Source: Proluteimonas luteida
GTDB lineage: Bacteria > Pseudomonadota > Gammaproteobacteria > Xanthomonadales > Xanthomonadaceae
Direction of reading: 5' to 3'
DNA length: 64,000 nt
Assembly: GCF_021191695.1 (NCBI RefSeq)
Contig: NZ_JAIWPT010000017.1
Span: 1 to 64,000, forward strand
A program made the position numbers and the translations under genes. Shown here piece by piece: positions 1 to 10,502 of the stretch. The notes beneath the pieces were generated by a model, which was not told where the DNA came from, ran no database searches, and saw only the letters and a list, made by a program, of their open reading frames with translations. Positions within the stretch are counted from its first letter, which is position 1. Every line of letters starts with the position of its first letter.

Positions 1-118
1 TTCCGACGTGCCGAATCTACGCAACAAGCTCGATGGCTTCAGGGCGGGTACGGCATCGTCGGAACCTCCCGGATCACCGGGAGAGTCTGCCTGATCAGGG
101 CTGACTCCAAGACACAAG

Positions 119-177
119 GGCGGGTCTTGACCCGCCGGGCCGGTCGACGCGAAGGCGGGTCGAGACCCGTCCTACGC
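119..177. repeat. REP-type palindrome pair
   Basis: Two GGCGGGTC-nn-GACCCG palindromes lie at 119-136 and 154-177, separated by a short spacer; the second continues into CCTACGCC. The same palindrome flanks the REP-associated transposase gene near 51.6-52.2 kb, so this is probably a REP doublet mobilised by that family. The rest of positions 1-286 shows no supported gene; a short open frame ending at 92-94 could be the tail of an upstream gene but cannot be confirmed. Confidence 0.75.
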
Positions 178-286
178 CCATCTGGACGGAACCCTGTGGG
201 AGGCGGGCTGCCGCATCGTCACGCGCAAAGCCGACGCACGGTGCGATGCTGACGCAACACAGGCGTTCGGCCTGACAGGACCCTCA

Positions 287-3200
287 ATGGCCGCCTCGTC
301 GAGGATGTCCCGCCGCTGGCCGCGGCTGCGCGGCCTGTTCGCGCGTTCGCAACGCCCCGCGGATCCGGCGACGCTGGACGTGGAGGCGCCGTTGCGCGCG
401 CAGTTGTTCAGTGCGGAACAGATGGCGCTGCACGGCAAGGCGCTGGCGCTGACCCATCGCGTGCACCCGGGTCGGGTACCGGACCGGTTGCTGGCGCGGC
501 TCGGCGACAACGCGGCATTGCTGGACGATGCGCGCACGTTCCTGGCGGCGATGGTGCGCGACGATGTCCGCATCGCGCCGGCCGGGGAGTGGCTGCTCGA
601 CAATTTCCATCTGGTCGAGGAACAGGTGCGGCTGGCACGCCGGCATCTGCCCAAGGGCTACAGCCGCGAATTGCCCGCACTGTCGCAGGGACCGTCGGCC
701 GGCCTGCCGCGGGTCTACGACCTGGCGATGGAAGCGGTGGCGCATGGCGATGGCCAGGTCGACGCCACGACCCTGCGCCGTTTCGTCGCTGCCTACCAGT
801 CGGTCACACCGCTGACGCTCGGCGAGCTGTGGGCGATCCCGATCATGCTGCGCCTGGCCGTCATCGAGAACCTGCGCCGGATGGCGGTGCGGGTGATGCG
901 CGACGGCCGCGACCACCGGCTGGCGCGGCGCTGGGCGGAACGCCTGAACGCCACGGCGGCGCGCGCGCCGAAGGATGTCGTGCTGGTGGTCGCCGACATG
1001 GCGCGCAGCAAGCCGCCGGCGACCGGCGCGTTCGTGGCCGAGCTGACCCGCGGCCTGCAGGGGCGCGGGGCGTTGCTGTCGATGCCGTTGACCTGGGTCG
1101 AGCAGTGGCTGACCGACAACGGCCTGCGGATCGAGGCGCTGGTGCATGTCGAGAGCCAGCAGCAGGCCGCCAACCAAGTCTCGATCGGCAACAGCATCGG
1201 CAGCCTGCGGTTCCTGGCGACCATGGACTGGCGCGACTACGTCGAGAGCATGAGTCACGTCGATGCGATCCTGCGCCAGGATCCCGGCGCGACCTACCGG
1301 TCGATGGATTTCAGCACCCGCGACCACTACCGCCATGCGGTGGAACGGATCGCCCGGCGCGCCGGTGCCAGCGAGACCGACGTCGCCCGGGCCACCGTGC
1401 AGCTGGCGCAGGCGCATCCGGCCGATACCATCGAGGCGCACGTCGGCTACTACCTCGTCGACGACGGAGTCGGCCAGACCGCGCAGGCACTGGGCGCCGC
1501 GCGGGGCCGCAGGCCGATCCGTGTCGCGCCGCGCACCGTGCCACTGCCGCTGTATCTCGCCCTCATCGCGGTGATCGTCGCGCTGGCGACCAGCGGCATG
1601 CTGGGGCACGAGGGCGTGGGCGATGTGGCGTGGGCGCCGGCGTGGCTGCTGGCGGCGCTGGGCGTGCTGGTGTTCAGCGAGCTCGGCATCGCCCTGGTCA
1701 ACTGGCTGGCGACCGTCGTCGTCCCGCCCAGGCCGCTGCCGCGGCTGGATTTCTCGCACGGCATTCCGGTGGGCGCACGTACGCTGGTCGTGGTGCCGTG
1801 CATGTTCGGCGACCCCGCCGAGGTCGACGCGCTGGTCGAGGGGCTGGAGGTGCGGTTCCTGGCCAACCGCGATCCGCATCTGCATTTCGCGCTGCTCAGC
1901 GACCATCCGGATGCCGACCAGTCGCAGCTGCCGGACGATGCGGCGACGCTGGCGCATGCGGTCGCACGGATCTCGGCGCTCAACCAGCGTTACCCGACCG
2001 AAAGCCCGACGCTCGACGGCGACCGCTTCTTCCTGTTCCATCGCCCGCGGACCTGGAATGCCGGCGAAGGCCGCTGGATCGGCCACGAGCGCAAGCGCGG
2101 CAAGCTGGCGGCGCTGAACCGGGTGCTGCGCGGCGGCGATGCGGGTGCGTTCCAGCAGATCGTCGGCGACACCGCGGTGCTGGCGGGCGTGCGCTACGTG
2201 ATCACGCTCGACAGCGACACCCGCCTGCCGCGCGACGCCGCGCGCGAGTTCGTCGGCACGTTGGCGCATCCGCTCAACCGAGCGCGCTTTGATCCGCAGC
2301 GCGGCCGCGTCTCGCGCGGCTACGGCATCCTGCAACCCAGCATCGGCAGCAGTTTCGGCGGGCGCCGCATCACCCGCTACGCGCGGATGTTCGGCAGCGA
2401 GCCGGGCATCGACCCGTACACGCGCGCGGTGTCGGACGTCTATCAGGACCTGTTCGGCGAGGGCTCGTTCGTCGGCAAGGGCATCTACGACGTCGACGCG
2501 TTCGAGCAGGCGCTGCAGGGCCGTTTCCCGGACAACCGAATCCTCAGCCACGACCTGCTCGAAGGCTGCCATGCGCGCGCCGGGCTGGTCAGCGACGTGC
2601 GCCTGTACGAGGACCACCCGTCGCGCTACGCCGCCGACGTCAAGCGGCGCCACCGCTGGATCCGCGGCGACTGGCAACTGCTGCCGTGGCTGCTGCCGTG
2701 GGTGCCGACCGCCAGCGGGGCACGCGTGCGCAATCCGCTGTCCTGGCTCTCGCGCGGCAAGCTGGTGGACAACCTGCGCCGCAGCCTGGTGCCGGCATCG
2801 CTGCTCGCGCTGCTGCTGCTCGGCTGGCTGACGCTCGCGTCGCCTTGGGCGTGGACCTTCTGGCTGATGACGGTGTTCTTCGCGCCGGTGCTGGTACCCG
2901 CGCTGCGCGACCTGCTGTCCAAGCCGCCGGACATGCGTCTGGACACCCACCTGCTGCAGGTCGGCGACGCGGTCGGCCGCGGTCTGCTGCGTGCGGTGGT
3001 CAACTTCGCCTGCCTGCCGTACGAGGCGATGTTCAGCCTGTCGGCGATCGTGACGACGCTGTGGCGGACGCTCGTCACCCGGCGTCATCTGCTGCAGTGG
3101 AATCCGTCCAGCGAGGTCGAGCGCGCGCTGGGCAGCGGCGTGGCGGCGGAGCTGCGGACGATGTGGATCGCCCCGTTGCTGTCGCTTGCCGTGGCGGCGG

Positions 3201-6200
3201 CGCTGTGGCGGGTGAACCCGCAGGTCCTGTGGGTCGCCGGCCCGGTGCTGGCGCTGTGGGCGGCATCGCCGCCGCTGATGGCGTGGCTCGGGCGCGCGCC
3301 GCCGCAGCGCAGCGCGCAGCTGTCGCCGCCGCAACGCGCGTTCCTGGGCCGGCTGGCGCGGCGGACCTGGGCGTTCTTCGAGGTCAACATCCGCGAGCAG
3401 GACCATTGGCTGCCGCCGGACAACATCCAGGAGCATCCCGCGCTGGTCGTCGCGCGGCGCACCTCGCCGACCAACATCGGCCTGTCGCTGCTGGCCAACC
3501 TGGCCGCGTGGGACTTCGGCTACCTGCAGGCCGACGCGCTGGCCGATCGCACCCGGCGGGTCTTCGCCACGCTGGACCTGCTGCCCCGGCATCGCGGGCA
3601 TTTCTACAACTGGTACGACACCGAAACCCTGGCGCCGCTGCCGCCGCACTACGTGTCCACGGTCGACAGCGGCAATCTCGCAGGCCATCTGCTGACCCTG
3701 CGCCAAGGACTGCTGACAATGATCGACGCGCCGGTGCTGGCGCCGCGGACCTTCGCCGGACTGGCCGACACGCTGGGCGTGCTGGTGCAGGCCGCCGACG
3801 CGCAGGAACAGGCGGACGCGGCATGGGGCGAGGCCTGGGACGCCGCGATCGCCGCGTTCGCGGCGCGGCTGGAGATCGCCATCGTGTCGCCACCGACGAC
3901 GCTGCACGCCGCGCGCGACACCTTCGATGCGCTGCTGGCACTGGCCGACCCGCTGCTCGGGATGGCACCGCCTTCGTCCGGTGCGGACATGTGCGGCGAC
4001 GACCCGGCGTACTGGTGCGGGCGCCTGCACGCCGGCTGCCATGACGCGCGCGACCTGCTGCTGGCATTGCTGCCGTCGCCGGATGCGCAGCCCGGGGCCG
4101 CGGACGATCCCAGCGCCGCGTCGCTGCCGTCGCTGCGCGAGCTGTGCGCGCCGACCCGCGATCGCGCGGTGCGCGAGCTCGCTCGCGCCCGCGTCCGCGA
4201 GCTCGAGCGGCTCGCGCACGTCGCCGGCCAGTTCTCGCTGATGGAGTACGGCTTCCTCTACGATCCGGCGCGGCACCTGCTGGCGATCGGCTACGACGTC
4301 GACAACCGCCGGCTCGACCAGGGCCACTACGACCTGCTTGCGTCGGAGGCGCGGCTGTGCAGCTTCGTCGCCATCGCCCAGGGCCAGCTGCCGCAGGACA
4401 CCTGGTTCGCGCTCGGCCGGCTGCTGACCGAGGTCGACGGCGACGCGACGCTGCTGTCGTGGAGCGGCTCGATGTTCGAGTACCTGATGCCGCAGCTGGT
4501 GATGCCGAGCTATCCCGACACGCTGCTGGACCAGACCTCGCGGCACGCGGTGCGCGCGCAGATCGCCTACGGCCGCCAGCACGACGTGCCGTGGGGCATC
4601 TCCGAGTCCGGCTACAACGCCGTCGATGCGCGGATGAACTACCAGTACCGCGCGTTCGGCGTGCCACGGCTCGGCCTCAAGCGCGGGCTCGGCGAGGACC
4701 TGGTGATCGCCCCCTACGCGACGATGATGGCGCTGATGGTCGAACCGGAGGCGGCGACGCAGAACCTGCAGCGCCTGGATGCGATGGGCTTCTCGGGACG
4801 CTTCGGGCTGTTCGAGGCGATCGACTTCACCGCCAACCGGCTGCCGGTCGGGCAGACGCATGCGGTGGTGCGCTCGTTCATGGCCCATCACCAGGGCATG
4901 GGCCTGCTGGCGCTCGACCATCTGCTGTGCGGGCAGCCGATGCAGCGGCGGTTCGTCGCCGATGCCGAGTTCCAGGCCACGCTGCTGCTGCTGCAGGAGC
5001 GGGTGCCGCGGACCGGGGTGTTCCGCCCGCACGAGGCGGTGTCGGTCGGTGTCCGCACCGCGAGCGCGGTCAACGAGACCCGGCTGCGGGTGTTCCGCAC
5101 CGCCGACACCGCGCGCCCGGCGGTGCAGATGCTGTCCAACGGCCGCTTCCATGCGCTGCTGACCAGTGCCGGCGGCAGCTACCTGCGCCTGCGCGACATG
5201 GCGGTCACCCGCTGGCGCGAGGACGGTACCCGCGACCACTGGGGCAGCTTCTGCTACCTGCGCGACGTCGACAGCGACCTGTTCTGGTCCGCCGCCTACC
5301 AGCCGACCTGCGTGCCGGTCGAGCACTACGAGGCGATCTTCTCCGACGCCAAGGCCGAGTTCCGCGGGCGCAAGTCGGGGCTGGAGACGCACCTGGAGAT
5401 CGCGATCTCGGCCGAGGACGACATCGAGCTGCGCCGGCTGCGGCTGAGCAACCGTTCCCGGCGTCCGCGCACCGTCGAGATCACCACCTACGCCGAGGTG
5501 GTACTGGCACCGGCGATCGCCGACGAACTGCATCCGGCCTTCAGCAACCTGTTCGTGCAGACCGAGATCGTGCGCGACAAGCAGGCGCTGCTGTGCACGC
5601 GCCGTCCGCGCGCGCAGGACGAGCTGCCGCCCTGGATGTTGCACCTGGTCGCGGCGCACGGCGCCGACATCACCACGATCTCCTACGAGACCGACCGCGC
5701 GCGCTTTCTCGGGCGCGGCAATACCCCGCGTGCGCCGCAGGCGATGGCCGCGTCCGGGCCGTTGTCGGACACCGCCGGCTCGGTGCTCGACCCGATCGTC
5801 GCGATCCGCATCCGGGTGACCCTGGCGCCGGAGCAGACCGCGATCCTCGACCTGGTGACCGGCGTCGGCGACGACCGCGAGGCCTGCGCCGCGCTGATCG
5901 ACAAGTACCGCGACCGGCGCCTCGCCGACCGCGTGTTCGACCTCGCCTGGACCCACAGCCAGGTCGTGCGCCGGCAGATCAATGCCTCGCAGGCTGATGC
6001 GCAGCTCTACGAGCGCATCGCGGGATTGATGGTGTTCGCGCACCCGTTCCTCCGCGCAGACAGCGCCGTGCTGCTGCAGAACCGGCGCGGGCAGTCGGGG
6101 CTGTGGGGGCACTCGATCTCCGGCGACCTGCCGATCGTGCTGGTGCAGATCGCCGATGCCGACAACATCGAGCTGGTGCGGCAGATGGTGCAGGCGCATG

Positions 6201-9049
6201 CCTACTGGCGGCTCAAGGGCCTGCATGTCGACCTGGTGATCTGGAACGAGGACCAGGCCGGCTACCGGCAGCAGTTGCAGGAGCAGATCCTGGGACTGGT
6301 CTCGGCCGGGCCGGAAGGCAACGTGCTCGATCGCCCCGGCGGCATCTTCGTGCGGCCGGCGCAGCAGATCTCCCAGGAGGACCGCATCCTGATCCAGTCG
6401 GTGGCACGGGTGATCGTCGGCGACCAGCACGGCACGCTGGCGGCGCAGGTCGGCCGCCACGTGGTGCCCGAACGCAACGTGCCGCTACTGCTGACCCAAC
6501 TCGCCGACCCGGTGCCGGCGGCCGGGCGCGACGCCGGCGGTCTGCACGGCAGCGGTGGACTGGACGATCTGCCGCCTGGGCCCGCCGACGCGGCGGACGC
6601 CTCGTGGCCGTTCGGGACGGTCGCCGACGACCTGCTGTTCGACAACGGCACCGGCGCCTTCGCCGCCGACGGCCGCGAATACGTGATCGTGCTCGAGGAC
6701 GACGCCAGCACGCCCGCGCCATGGTCCAACGTCATGGCCAACCCGGCGCTGGGTACCGTCGTCAGCGAGAGCGCGCCGGGCTACACCTGGTTCGAGAACG
6801 CGCACGAGTTCCGGTTGACGCCCTGGCACAACGACCCGGTGTCGGACACCGGCGGCGAGGCCTTCTACCTGCGCGACGAGGACAGCGGCCATGTCTGGTC
6901 GCCGATGCCGCTGCCCAGGCGCGGGCACGGCGCCTACCGCACCCGCCACGGCTTCGGCTACAGCGTCTACGCGCATGTCGAGGATGGCATCGCCAGCGAG
7001 CTGTGGGTCTACGTGGCCCTGCGCGACGCGGTGAAGTTCTCGGTGCTGAAGCTGCGCAACCTGTCCGGGCGTGCGCGGCGCCTGTCGGCGACCGGCTACG
7101 TCGAATGGATCCTCGGCGACATCCGGGTGAAATCGCAGATGCACGTGGTCAGCGAACAGGACCCGGCGAGCGGCGTGCTGACCGCGCGCAATCCCTACAA
7201 CACCGAGTTCGCCGGCCGCGTCGCGTTCTTCGACGTCGACGGCGACCGCCGCAGCTTCACCGCCGACCGCACCGAGTTCCTCGGCCGCAACGGCAGCCTG
7301 CGCGACCCCGACGCGATGCGGCGCGAGCGGCTGTCGGGCCGGCTCGGCGCCGGGCTCGATCCGTGCACGGCGATCCAGGTGCAGGTCGACCTGGCGCCGG
7401 CGCAGGCCACCGAGACGGTGTTCCGGCTGGGCATCGGCGACGACATGCACGCGGCCCTGCAACTGGCCCAGCGGCTGCGCGGCTCGATGCCCGCCCGCGG
7501 CGCGCTCGAGGCGGTCCGCCTGCACTGGCAGCATGCGCTGGGCACGCTGCGGGTGGAAACGCCGGAGCCCGCCACCGACCTGCTGGTCAACGGCTGGCTG
7601 CTCTACCAGACCCTGGCCTGCCGCTACGTCGCGCGCAGCGGCTACTACCAGTCCGGCGGCGCGTTCGGCTTCCGCGACCAGCTGCAGGACACGATGGCGA
7701 CCGTGCACGCGTTGCCGGCGCTGACCCGCGCGCACCTGCTGCTCAGCGCCGCGCACCAGTTCCCGCAGGGCGACGTGCTGCACTGGTGGCATCCGCCGGC
7801 CGACCGCGGCGTGCGCACGCGCTGCTCCGACGACTACCTGTGGCTGCCGCTCGCCGCGTGCCGCTACCTGGACGTCACCGGCGACGACAGCGTGCTCGAC
7901 GCGCGCGTGGGCTTCATCGAGGGCAGGCTGGTCAATCCCGACGAGGAGTCGTACTACGACCTGCCGATGCCGTCGGGTCGCGTGCAGTCGTTCTACGACC
8001 ACTGCGTGATCGCACTGCAGCGCGGCATGTCGCTGCTCGGCGCGCGCGGACTGCCGCTGATCGGCACCGGCGACTGGAACGACGGCATGAACCGGGTCGG
8101 CGAGGGCGGGCGCGGCGAGAGCGTGTGGCTGGGATTCTTCCTGTTCGACGTGCTGCAGCGCTTCGCCCCCGTGGCCGAGGCGCGTGGCGACACCGGCTTC
8201 GCCGCCACCTGCCGGGAGGCCGCCGCGCAGCTGCAGGCCAACCTCGAGGCGCACGCCTGGGACGGCGACTGGTACCGGCGCGCGTGGTTCGACGACGGCA
8301 CGCCGATCGGATCGCACGCCAGCGACGAATGCCGGATCGACTCGATCTCGCAGAGCTGGGCGGTGCTGTCGGGCGCCGCCGACCCCGCGCGGGCGCGCCG
8401 GGCGATGGCTGCGCTCGATGCCCACCTGGTCAAGCGCGATGCCGGCCTGATCCAGCTGCTCGAGCCGCCGTTCGACCGGACCACGCACGACCCGGGCTAC
8501 ATCCGCGGCTACGTACCCGGCGTGCGCGAGAACGGCGGCCAGTACACCCATGCCGCGGTGTGGTCGGCGATGGCCTTCGCCGCGCTCGGCGACCGCGAGC
8601 GCGCCTGGGAACTGGCGCGCATGATCAATCCGGTGCACCACGCCGCGGATGCGACGGGGGCGGCCGTCTACAAGGTCGAGCCCTACGTGCTGGCGGCCGA
8701 TGTCTATGGCGTCGCCCCGCACGTCGGTCGTGGCGGCTGGACCTGGTACACCGGTTCCGCCGGCTGGATGTACCGGCTGCTGACCGAGTCGCTGCTCGGC
8801 CTGCAGCGCAGTGGCGACACCCTGCGGATCGTGCCGTGCATGCCCGCCGCGTGGCCCGGCTACCGGATGCAGCTGCGGCACGGCGCGGCGCTGTATCGCA
8901 TCGAGGTCGTCCACGTCGATGCAGGGCCGGCGGCACTGTGGCTCGATGGCGCGAGGCAGGACGGCCTGGCGATCGCGCTGCAATCCACCGACGCGGTGCA
9001 CGAGGTCGTGCTGCAGTGGCCGCGCGACGGCGATGGCGGCGATCCCTGA
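287..9049 (+). CDS. ndvB: Cyclic beta-1,2-glucan synthase-like protein (GT84 + GH94)
   Basis: This 2,920-residue protein matches the NdvB/ChvB family, inner-membrane enzymes that polymerise UDP-glucose into cyclic beta-1,2-glucan exported to the periplasm. Hydrophobic segments lie near residues 418-478, 830-875 and 958-1004. The cytoplasmic glycosyltransferase region between the first two carries LDSDTRLP near residue 640 and RRHRWIRGDW near 786. A conserved MAHHQGMG motif sits near 1533. The C-terminal third is a GH94 phosphorylase-like domain that controls ring size, with GDWNDG at about 2595-2600 containing the catalytic Asp. The length is normal for the family (about 2,800-2,900). The stop overlaps the start of the next small gene (TGATG), suggesting coupling. 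A role in osmoadaptation or host interaction is known for the family and only inferred here. Confidence 0.93.
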   Translation: MAASSRMSRRWPRLRGLFARSQRPADPATLDVEAPLRAQLFSAEQMALHGKALALTHRVHPGRVPDRLLARLGDNAALLDDARTFLAAMVRDDVRIAPAGEWLLDNFHLVEEQVRLARRHLPKGYSRELPALSQGPSAGLPRVYDLAMEAVAHGDGQVDATTLRRFVAAYQSVTPLTLGELWAIPIMLRLAVIENLRRMAVRVMRDGRDHRLARRWAERLNATAARAPKDVVLVVADMARSKPPATGAFVAELTRGLQGRGALLSMPLTWVEQWLTDNGLRIEALVHVESQQQAANQVSIGNSIGSLRFLATMDWRDYVESMSHVDAILRQDPGATYRSMDFSTRDHYRHAVERIARRAGASETDVARATVQLAQAHPADTIEAHVGYYLVDDGVGQTAQALGAARGRRPIRVAPRTVPLPLYLALIAVIVALATSGMLGHEGVGDVAWAPAWLLAALGVLVFSELGIALVNWLATVVVPPRPLPRLDFSHGIPVGARTLVVVPCMFGDPAEVDALVEGLEVRFLANRDPHLHFALLSDHPDADQSQLPDDAATLAHAVARISALNQRYPTESPTLDGDRFFLFHRPRTWNAGEGRWIGHERKRGKLAALNRVLRGGDAGAFQQIVGDTAVLAGVRYVITLDSDTRLPRDAAREFVGTLAHPLNRARFDPQRGRVSRGYGILQPSIGSSFGGRRITRYARMFGSEPGIDPYTRAVSDVYQDLFGEGSFVGKGIYDVDAFEQALQGRFPDNRILSHDLLEGCHARAGLVSDVRLYEDHPSRYAADVKRRHRWIRGDWQLLPWLLPWVPTASGARVRNPLSWLSRGKLVDNLRRSLVPASLLALLLLGWLTLASPWAWTFWLMTVFFAPVLVPALRDLLSKPPDMRLDTHLLQVGDAVGRGLLRAVVNFACLPYEAMFSLSAIVTTLWRTLVTRRHLLQWNPSSEVERALGSGVAAELRTMWIAPLLSLAVAAALWRVNPQVLWVAGPVLALWAASPPLMAWLGRAPPQRSAQLSPPQRAFLGRLARRTWAFFEVNIREQDHWLPPDNIQEHPALVVARRTSPTNIGLSLLANLAAWDFGYLQADALADRTRRVFATLDLLPRHRGHFYNWYDTETLAPLPPHYVSTVDSGNLAGHLLTLRQGLLTMIDAPVLAPRTFAGLADTLGVLVQAADAQEQADAAWGEAWDAAIAAFAARLEIAIVSPPTTLHAARDTFDALLALADPLLGMAPPSSGADMCGDDPAYWCGRLHAGCHDARDLLLALLPSPDAQPGAADDPSAASLPSLRELCAPTRDRAVRELARARVRELERLAHVAGQFSLMEYGFLYDPARHLLAIGYDVDNRRLDQGHYDLLASEARLCSFVAIAQGQLPQDTWFALGRLLTEVDGDATLLSWSGSMFEYLMPQLVMPSYPDTLLDQTSRHAVRAQIAYGRQHDVPWGISESGYNAVDARMNYQYRAFGVPRLGLKRGLGEDLVIAPYATMMALMVEPEAATQNLQRLDAMGFSGRFGLFEAIDFTANRLPVGQTHAVVRSFMAHHQGMGLLALDHLLCGQPMQRRFVADAEFQATLLLLQERVPRTGVFRPHEAVSVGVRTASAVNETRLRVFRTADTARPAVQMLSNGRFHALLTSAGGSYLRLRDMAVTRWREDGTRDHWGSFCYLRDVDSDLFWSAAYQPTCVPVEHYEAIFSDAKAEFRGRKSGLETHLEIAISAEDDIELRRLRLSNRSRRPRTVEITTYAEVVLAPAIADELHPAFSNLFVQTEIVRDKQALLCTRRPRAQDELPPWMLHLVAAHGADITTISYETDRARFLGRGNTPRAPQAMAASGPLSDTAGSVLDPIVAIRIRVTLAPEQTAILDLVTGVGDDREACAALIDKYRDRRLADRVFDLAWTHSQVVRRQINASQADAQLYERIAGLMVFAHPFLRADSAVLLQNRRGQSGLWGHSISGDLPIVLVQIADADNIELVRQMVQAHAYWRLKGLHVDLVIWNEDQAGYRQQLQEQILGLVSAGPEGNVLDRPGGIFVRPAQQISQEDRILIQSVARVIVGDQHGTLAAQVGRHVVPERNVPLLLTQLADPVPAAGRDAGGLHGSGGLDDLPPGPADAADASWPFGTVADDLLFDNGTGAFAADGREYVIVLEDDASTPAPWSNVMANPALGTVVSESAPGYTWFENAHEFRLTPWHNDPVSDTGGEAFYLRDEDSGHVWSPMPLPRRGHGAYRTRHGFGYSVYAHVEDGIASELWVYVALRDAVKFSVLKLRNLSGRARRLSATGYVEWILGDIRVKSQMHVVSEQDPASGVLTARNPYNTEFAGRVAFFDVDGDRRSFTADRTEFLGRNGSLRDPDAMRRERLSGRLGAGLDPCTAIQVQVDLAPAQATETVFRLGIGDDMHAALQLAQRLRGSMPARGALEAVRLHWQHALGTLRVETPEPATDLLVNGWLLYQTLACRYVARSGYYQSGGAFGFRDQLQDTMATVHALPALTRAHLLLSAAHQFPQGDVLHWWHPPADRGVRTRCSDDYLWLPLAACRYLDVTGDDSVLDARVGFIEGRLVNPDEESYYDLPMPSGRVQSFYDHCVIALQRGMSLLGARGLPLIGTGDWNDGMNRVGEGGRGESVWLGFFLFDVLQRFAPVAEARGDTGFAATCREAAAQLQANLEAHAWDGDWYRRAWFDDGTPIGSHASDECRIDSISQSWAVLSGAADPARARRAMAALDAHLVKRDAGLIQLLEPPFDRTTHDPGYIRGYVPGVRENGGQYTHAAVWSAMAFAALGDRERAWELARMINPVHHAADATGAAVYKVEPYVLAADVYGVAPHVGRGGWTWYTGSAGWMYRLLTESLLGLQRSGDTLRIVPCMPAAWPGYRMQLRHGAALYRIEVVHVDAGPAALWLDGARQDGLAIALQSTDAVHEVVLQWPRDGDGGDP

Positions 9050-9327
9050 TGGCGCTGCGGCCGGAACTCGAGCACGCGCTGGACGCACTGGCGGCCATGC
9101 TGCCGGTGTGGCTGGAGAAGCTGCGCGTGCGCGAGGCGTTCTGGCCGCAGTTCGATGCGCTGTCGCGGCAGATCCTGGCGCGCGCGACGACCGATGCGGA
9201 GCGGGTCGGCGTGCAGCGCCGTCTCGACGCGATGCTGGCCGCGCACGATCTCCGGCGGCCTTGCCTCCACCGGCGGGACCACGGCGTCGACGGCGGTGAC
9301 GGATCGCCGCCCCGGGTTCCCCGATGA
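9049..9327 (+). CDS. Small hypothetical protein translationally coupled to ndvB
   Basis: A 92-residue frame whose ATG overlaps the ndvB stop in TGATG. The first about 65 residues are regular and amphipathic-helical (repeated Leu/Ala with Glu/Arg, a WLEKLRVREAFWPQF stretch); the last about 25 residues are Arg/Gly-rich and look less like a folded protein. No family is recognised. The overlap and helical N-terminus argue for a real coupled gene, but it is short and the C-terminal end may be read-through of non-conserved sequence. Confidence 0.5.
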   Translation: MALRPELEHALDALAAMLPVWLEKLRVREAFWPQFDALSRQILARATTDAERVGVQRRLDAMLAAHDLRRPCLHRRDHGVDGGDGSPPRVPR

Positions 9328-9407
9328 TGCAACGGGCCGGTCAGGCGATGCGGGCAAGAACCAGTGAGGACTACCCGGCATTTGGTGACAGGCCCTAGCA
9401 TCGCGGC

Positions 9408-10346
9408 ATGGCATCCGCATCGCCGCTGCTGCAACCGCTGACCGCGCGCATCCGCGCCTGGGTGCTGGGTGCGTTCCCGCGCGGACAGAGCGGCATCGAC
9501 TATGCGCATCCGCCGGGCGATCCCGGCCTGTTCGGGCCCAATAGCGCCACCTGGCGGATACACGCGGAGTTCCCCGGCATGCTGGCCGGCGGCCTGTGCG
9601 CGCTGATGCTGCAGACGCTGCACCCGCGCGCGCTGGCCGGGGTCTGGGACCATTCCAGCTTCCGCGACGATCTGGTCGGCCGGCTGCGGCGCACGACCGG
9701 TTTCGTCGCCGGCACCACCTACGCCGGCCAGGCCGAGGCGCAGCGCCTGATCGCGCATGTCGCGGCGATCCACGGCCGCGTCCGCGGCACCACCGCCGAC
9801 GGCCAGCCCTATGCTGCGGACGATCCCGGGCTGCTGACCTGGGTCCACGTGACCGAGGCCTTCGGCTTCCTGCAGGGCTATCGCCGCTACAGTCCGACGC
9901 CATTGCCCGAAGGCGCCGCCGACCGCTACTTCGATGAATCGCGGCGCGTCGCCGAAGCCCTGGGCGCCCGTGACGTGCCGGACTCGGCGGCCGCCGTCGA
10001 CGCGTATTTCCAGCAGATCCAGGCCGAACTCCGCTTCGATGCACGCTCGCGCGAGGTGCTGGCCGTGCTCGGCACGATCCGGCTGCCGGTGCCGGCGGCC
10101 GGCCTGTCGCGCGGGCTTTTCCTGGGCGCCGGTGCGGCGCTGCTGCCGGAGTGGGCGGCCGGCCTGCTCCGGCGTACACCGGCGCAGCGGATGCAGGCCG
10201 GGGCCTCGGCGCGGGTGCTGCGTGCATCGTCGCCGCTGTTCCGGCGCGCGCTGTCCGACGGCATCGCGCAGCGCGCCTGCGCACGGGTCGGCGTGCCGGT
10301 CGACGCGCTGCACTGCTGGCCGGCGGCGTCGCGCGTGCGACGCTGA
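9408..10346 (+). CDS. MpaB/DUF2236-family oxygenase-like protein
   Basis: This 312-residue protein matches the DUF2236/oxygenase-MpaB family, heme-binding enzymes whose best-known members include latex-clearing protein and MpaB. Family features visible are GDPGLFGPNSATWRIHAE near residues 37-54, LMLQTLHPRALAGVWDHS near 64-81, and LLTWVHVTEAFGF near 143-155, which contains the conserved W-V-H segment. There is no signal peptide and no membrane span. It stands alone after ndvB with an 80-base gap. The substrate is unknown; the family assignment is firm but the reaction is not. Confidence 0.82.
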   Translation: MASASPLLQPLTARIRAWVLGAFPRGQSGIDYAHPPGDPGLFGPNSATWRIHAEFPGMLAGGLCALMLQTLHPRALAGVWDHSSFRDDLVGRLRRTTGFVAGTTYAGQAEAQRLIAHVAAIHGRVRGTTADGQPYAADDPGLLTWVHVTEAFGFLQGYRRYSPTPLPEGAADRYFDESRRVAEALGARDVPDSAAAVDAYFQQIQAELRFDARSREVLAVLGTIRLPVPAAGLSRGLFLGAGAALLPEWAAGLLRRTPAQRMQAGASARVLRASSPLFRRALSDGIAQRACARVGVPVDALHCWPAASRVRR

Positions 10347-10437
10347 GCGCCGGGGTCGATTCCGCGCCCGACGTGCTCCCCTGCGCCACCCAGGGAGGTC
10401 CGGCCCGGTCCGGGCTGCCGCCGGCCGCATTCCGCGC

Positions 10438-10443
10438 TAGAAT
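10438..10443 (+). promoter_or_regulatory. Candidate -10 box of the thrS operon
   Basis: TAGAAT lies about 65 bases before the leader mini-ORF and about 240 bases before thrS. The matching -35 region (CTGCCG at 10415-10420 with a 17-base spacer) is weak, so the call rests mainly on the -10 box and position. Confidence 0.35.
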
Positions 10444-10502
10444 CGGGGTCCCGCTTCCCTGGAACAGGTGGTCCGCGGTCCTCCGCCGGCCGAGCGTGCG
10501 AC

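Noticed and set aside
2..94. Open frame reading SDVPNLRNKLDGFRAG and ending in TGA at 92-94, possibly the tail of an upstream gene.
   Set aside because: Only 30 codons are visible, the 5' side is outside the window, and no family can be recognised.
284..6460. 2,058-codon open frame on the minus strand opposite ndvB.
   Set aside because: It is the antisense shadow of a high-GC gene: His/Arg/Gln/Ala-rich, no recognisable domain, fully overlapped by a certain gene.
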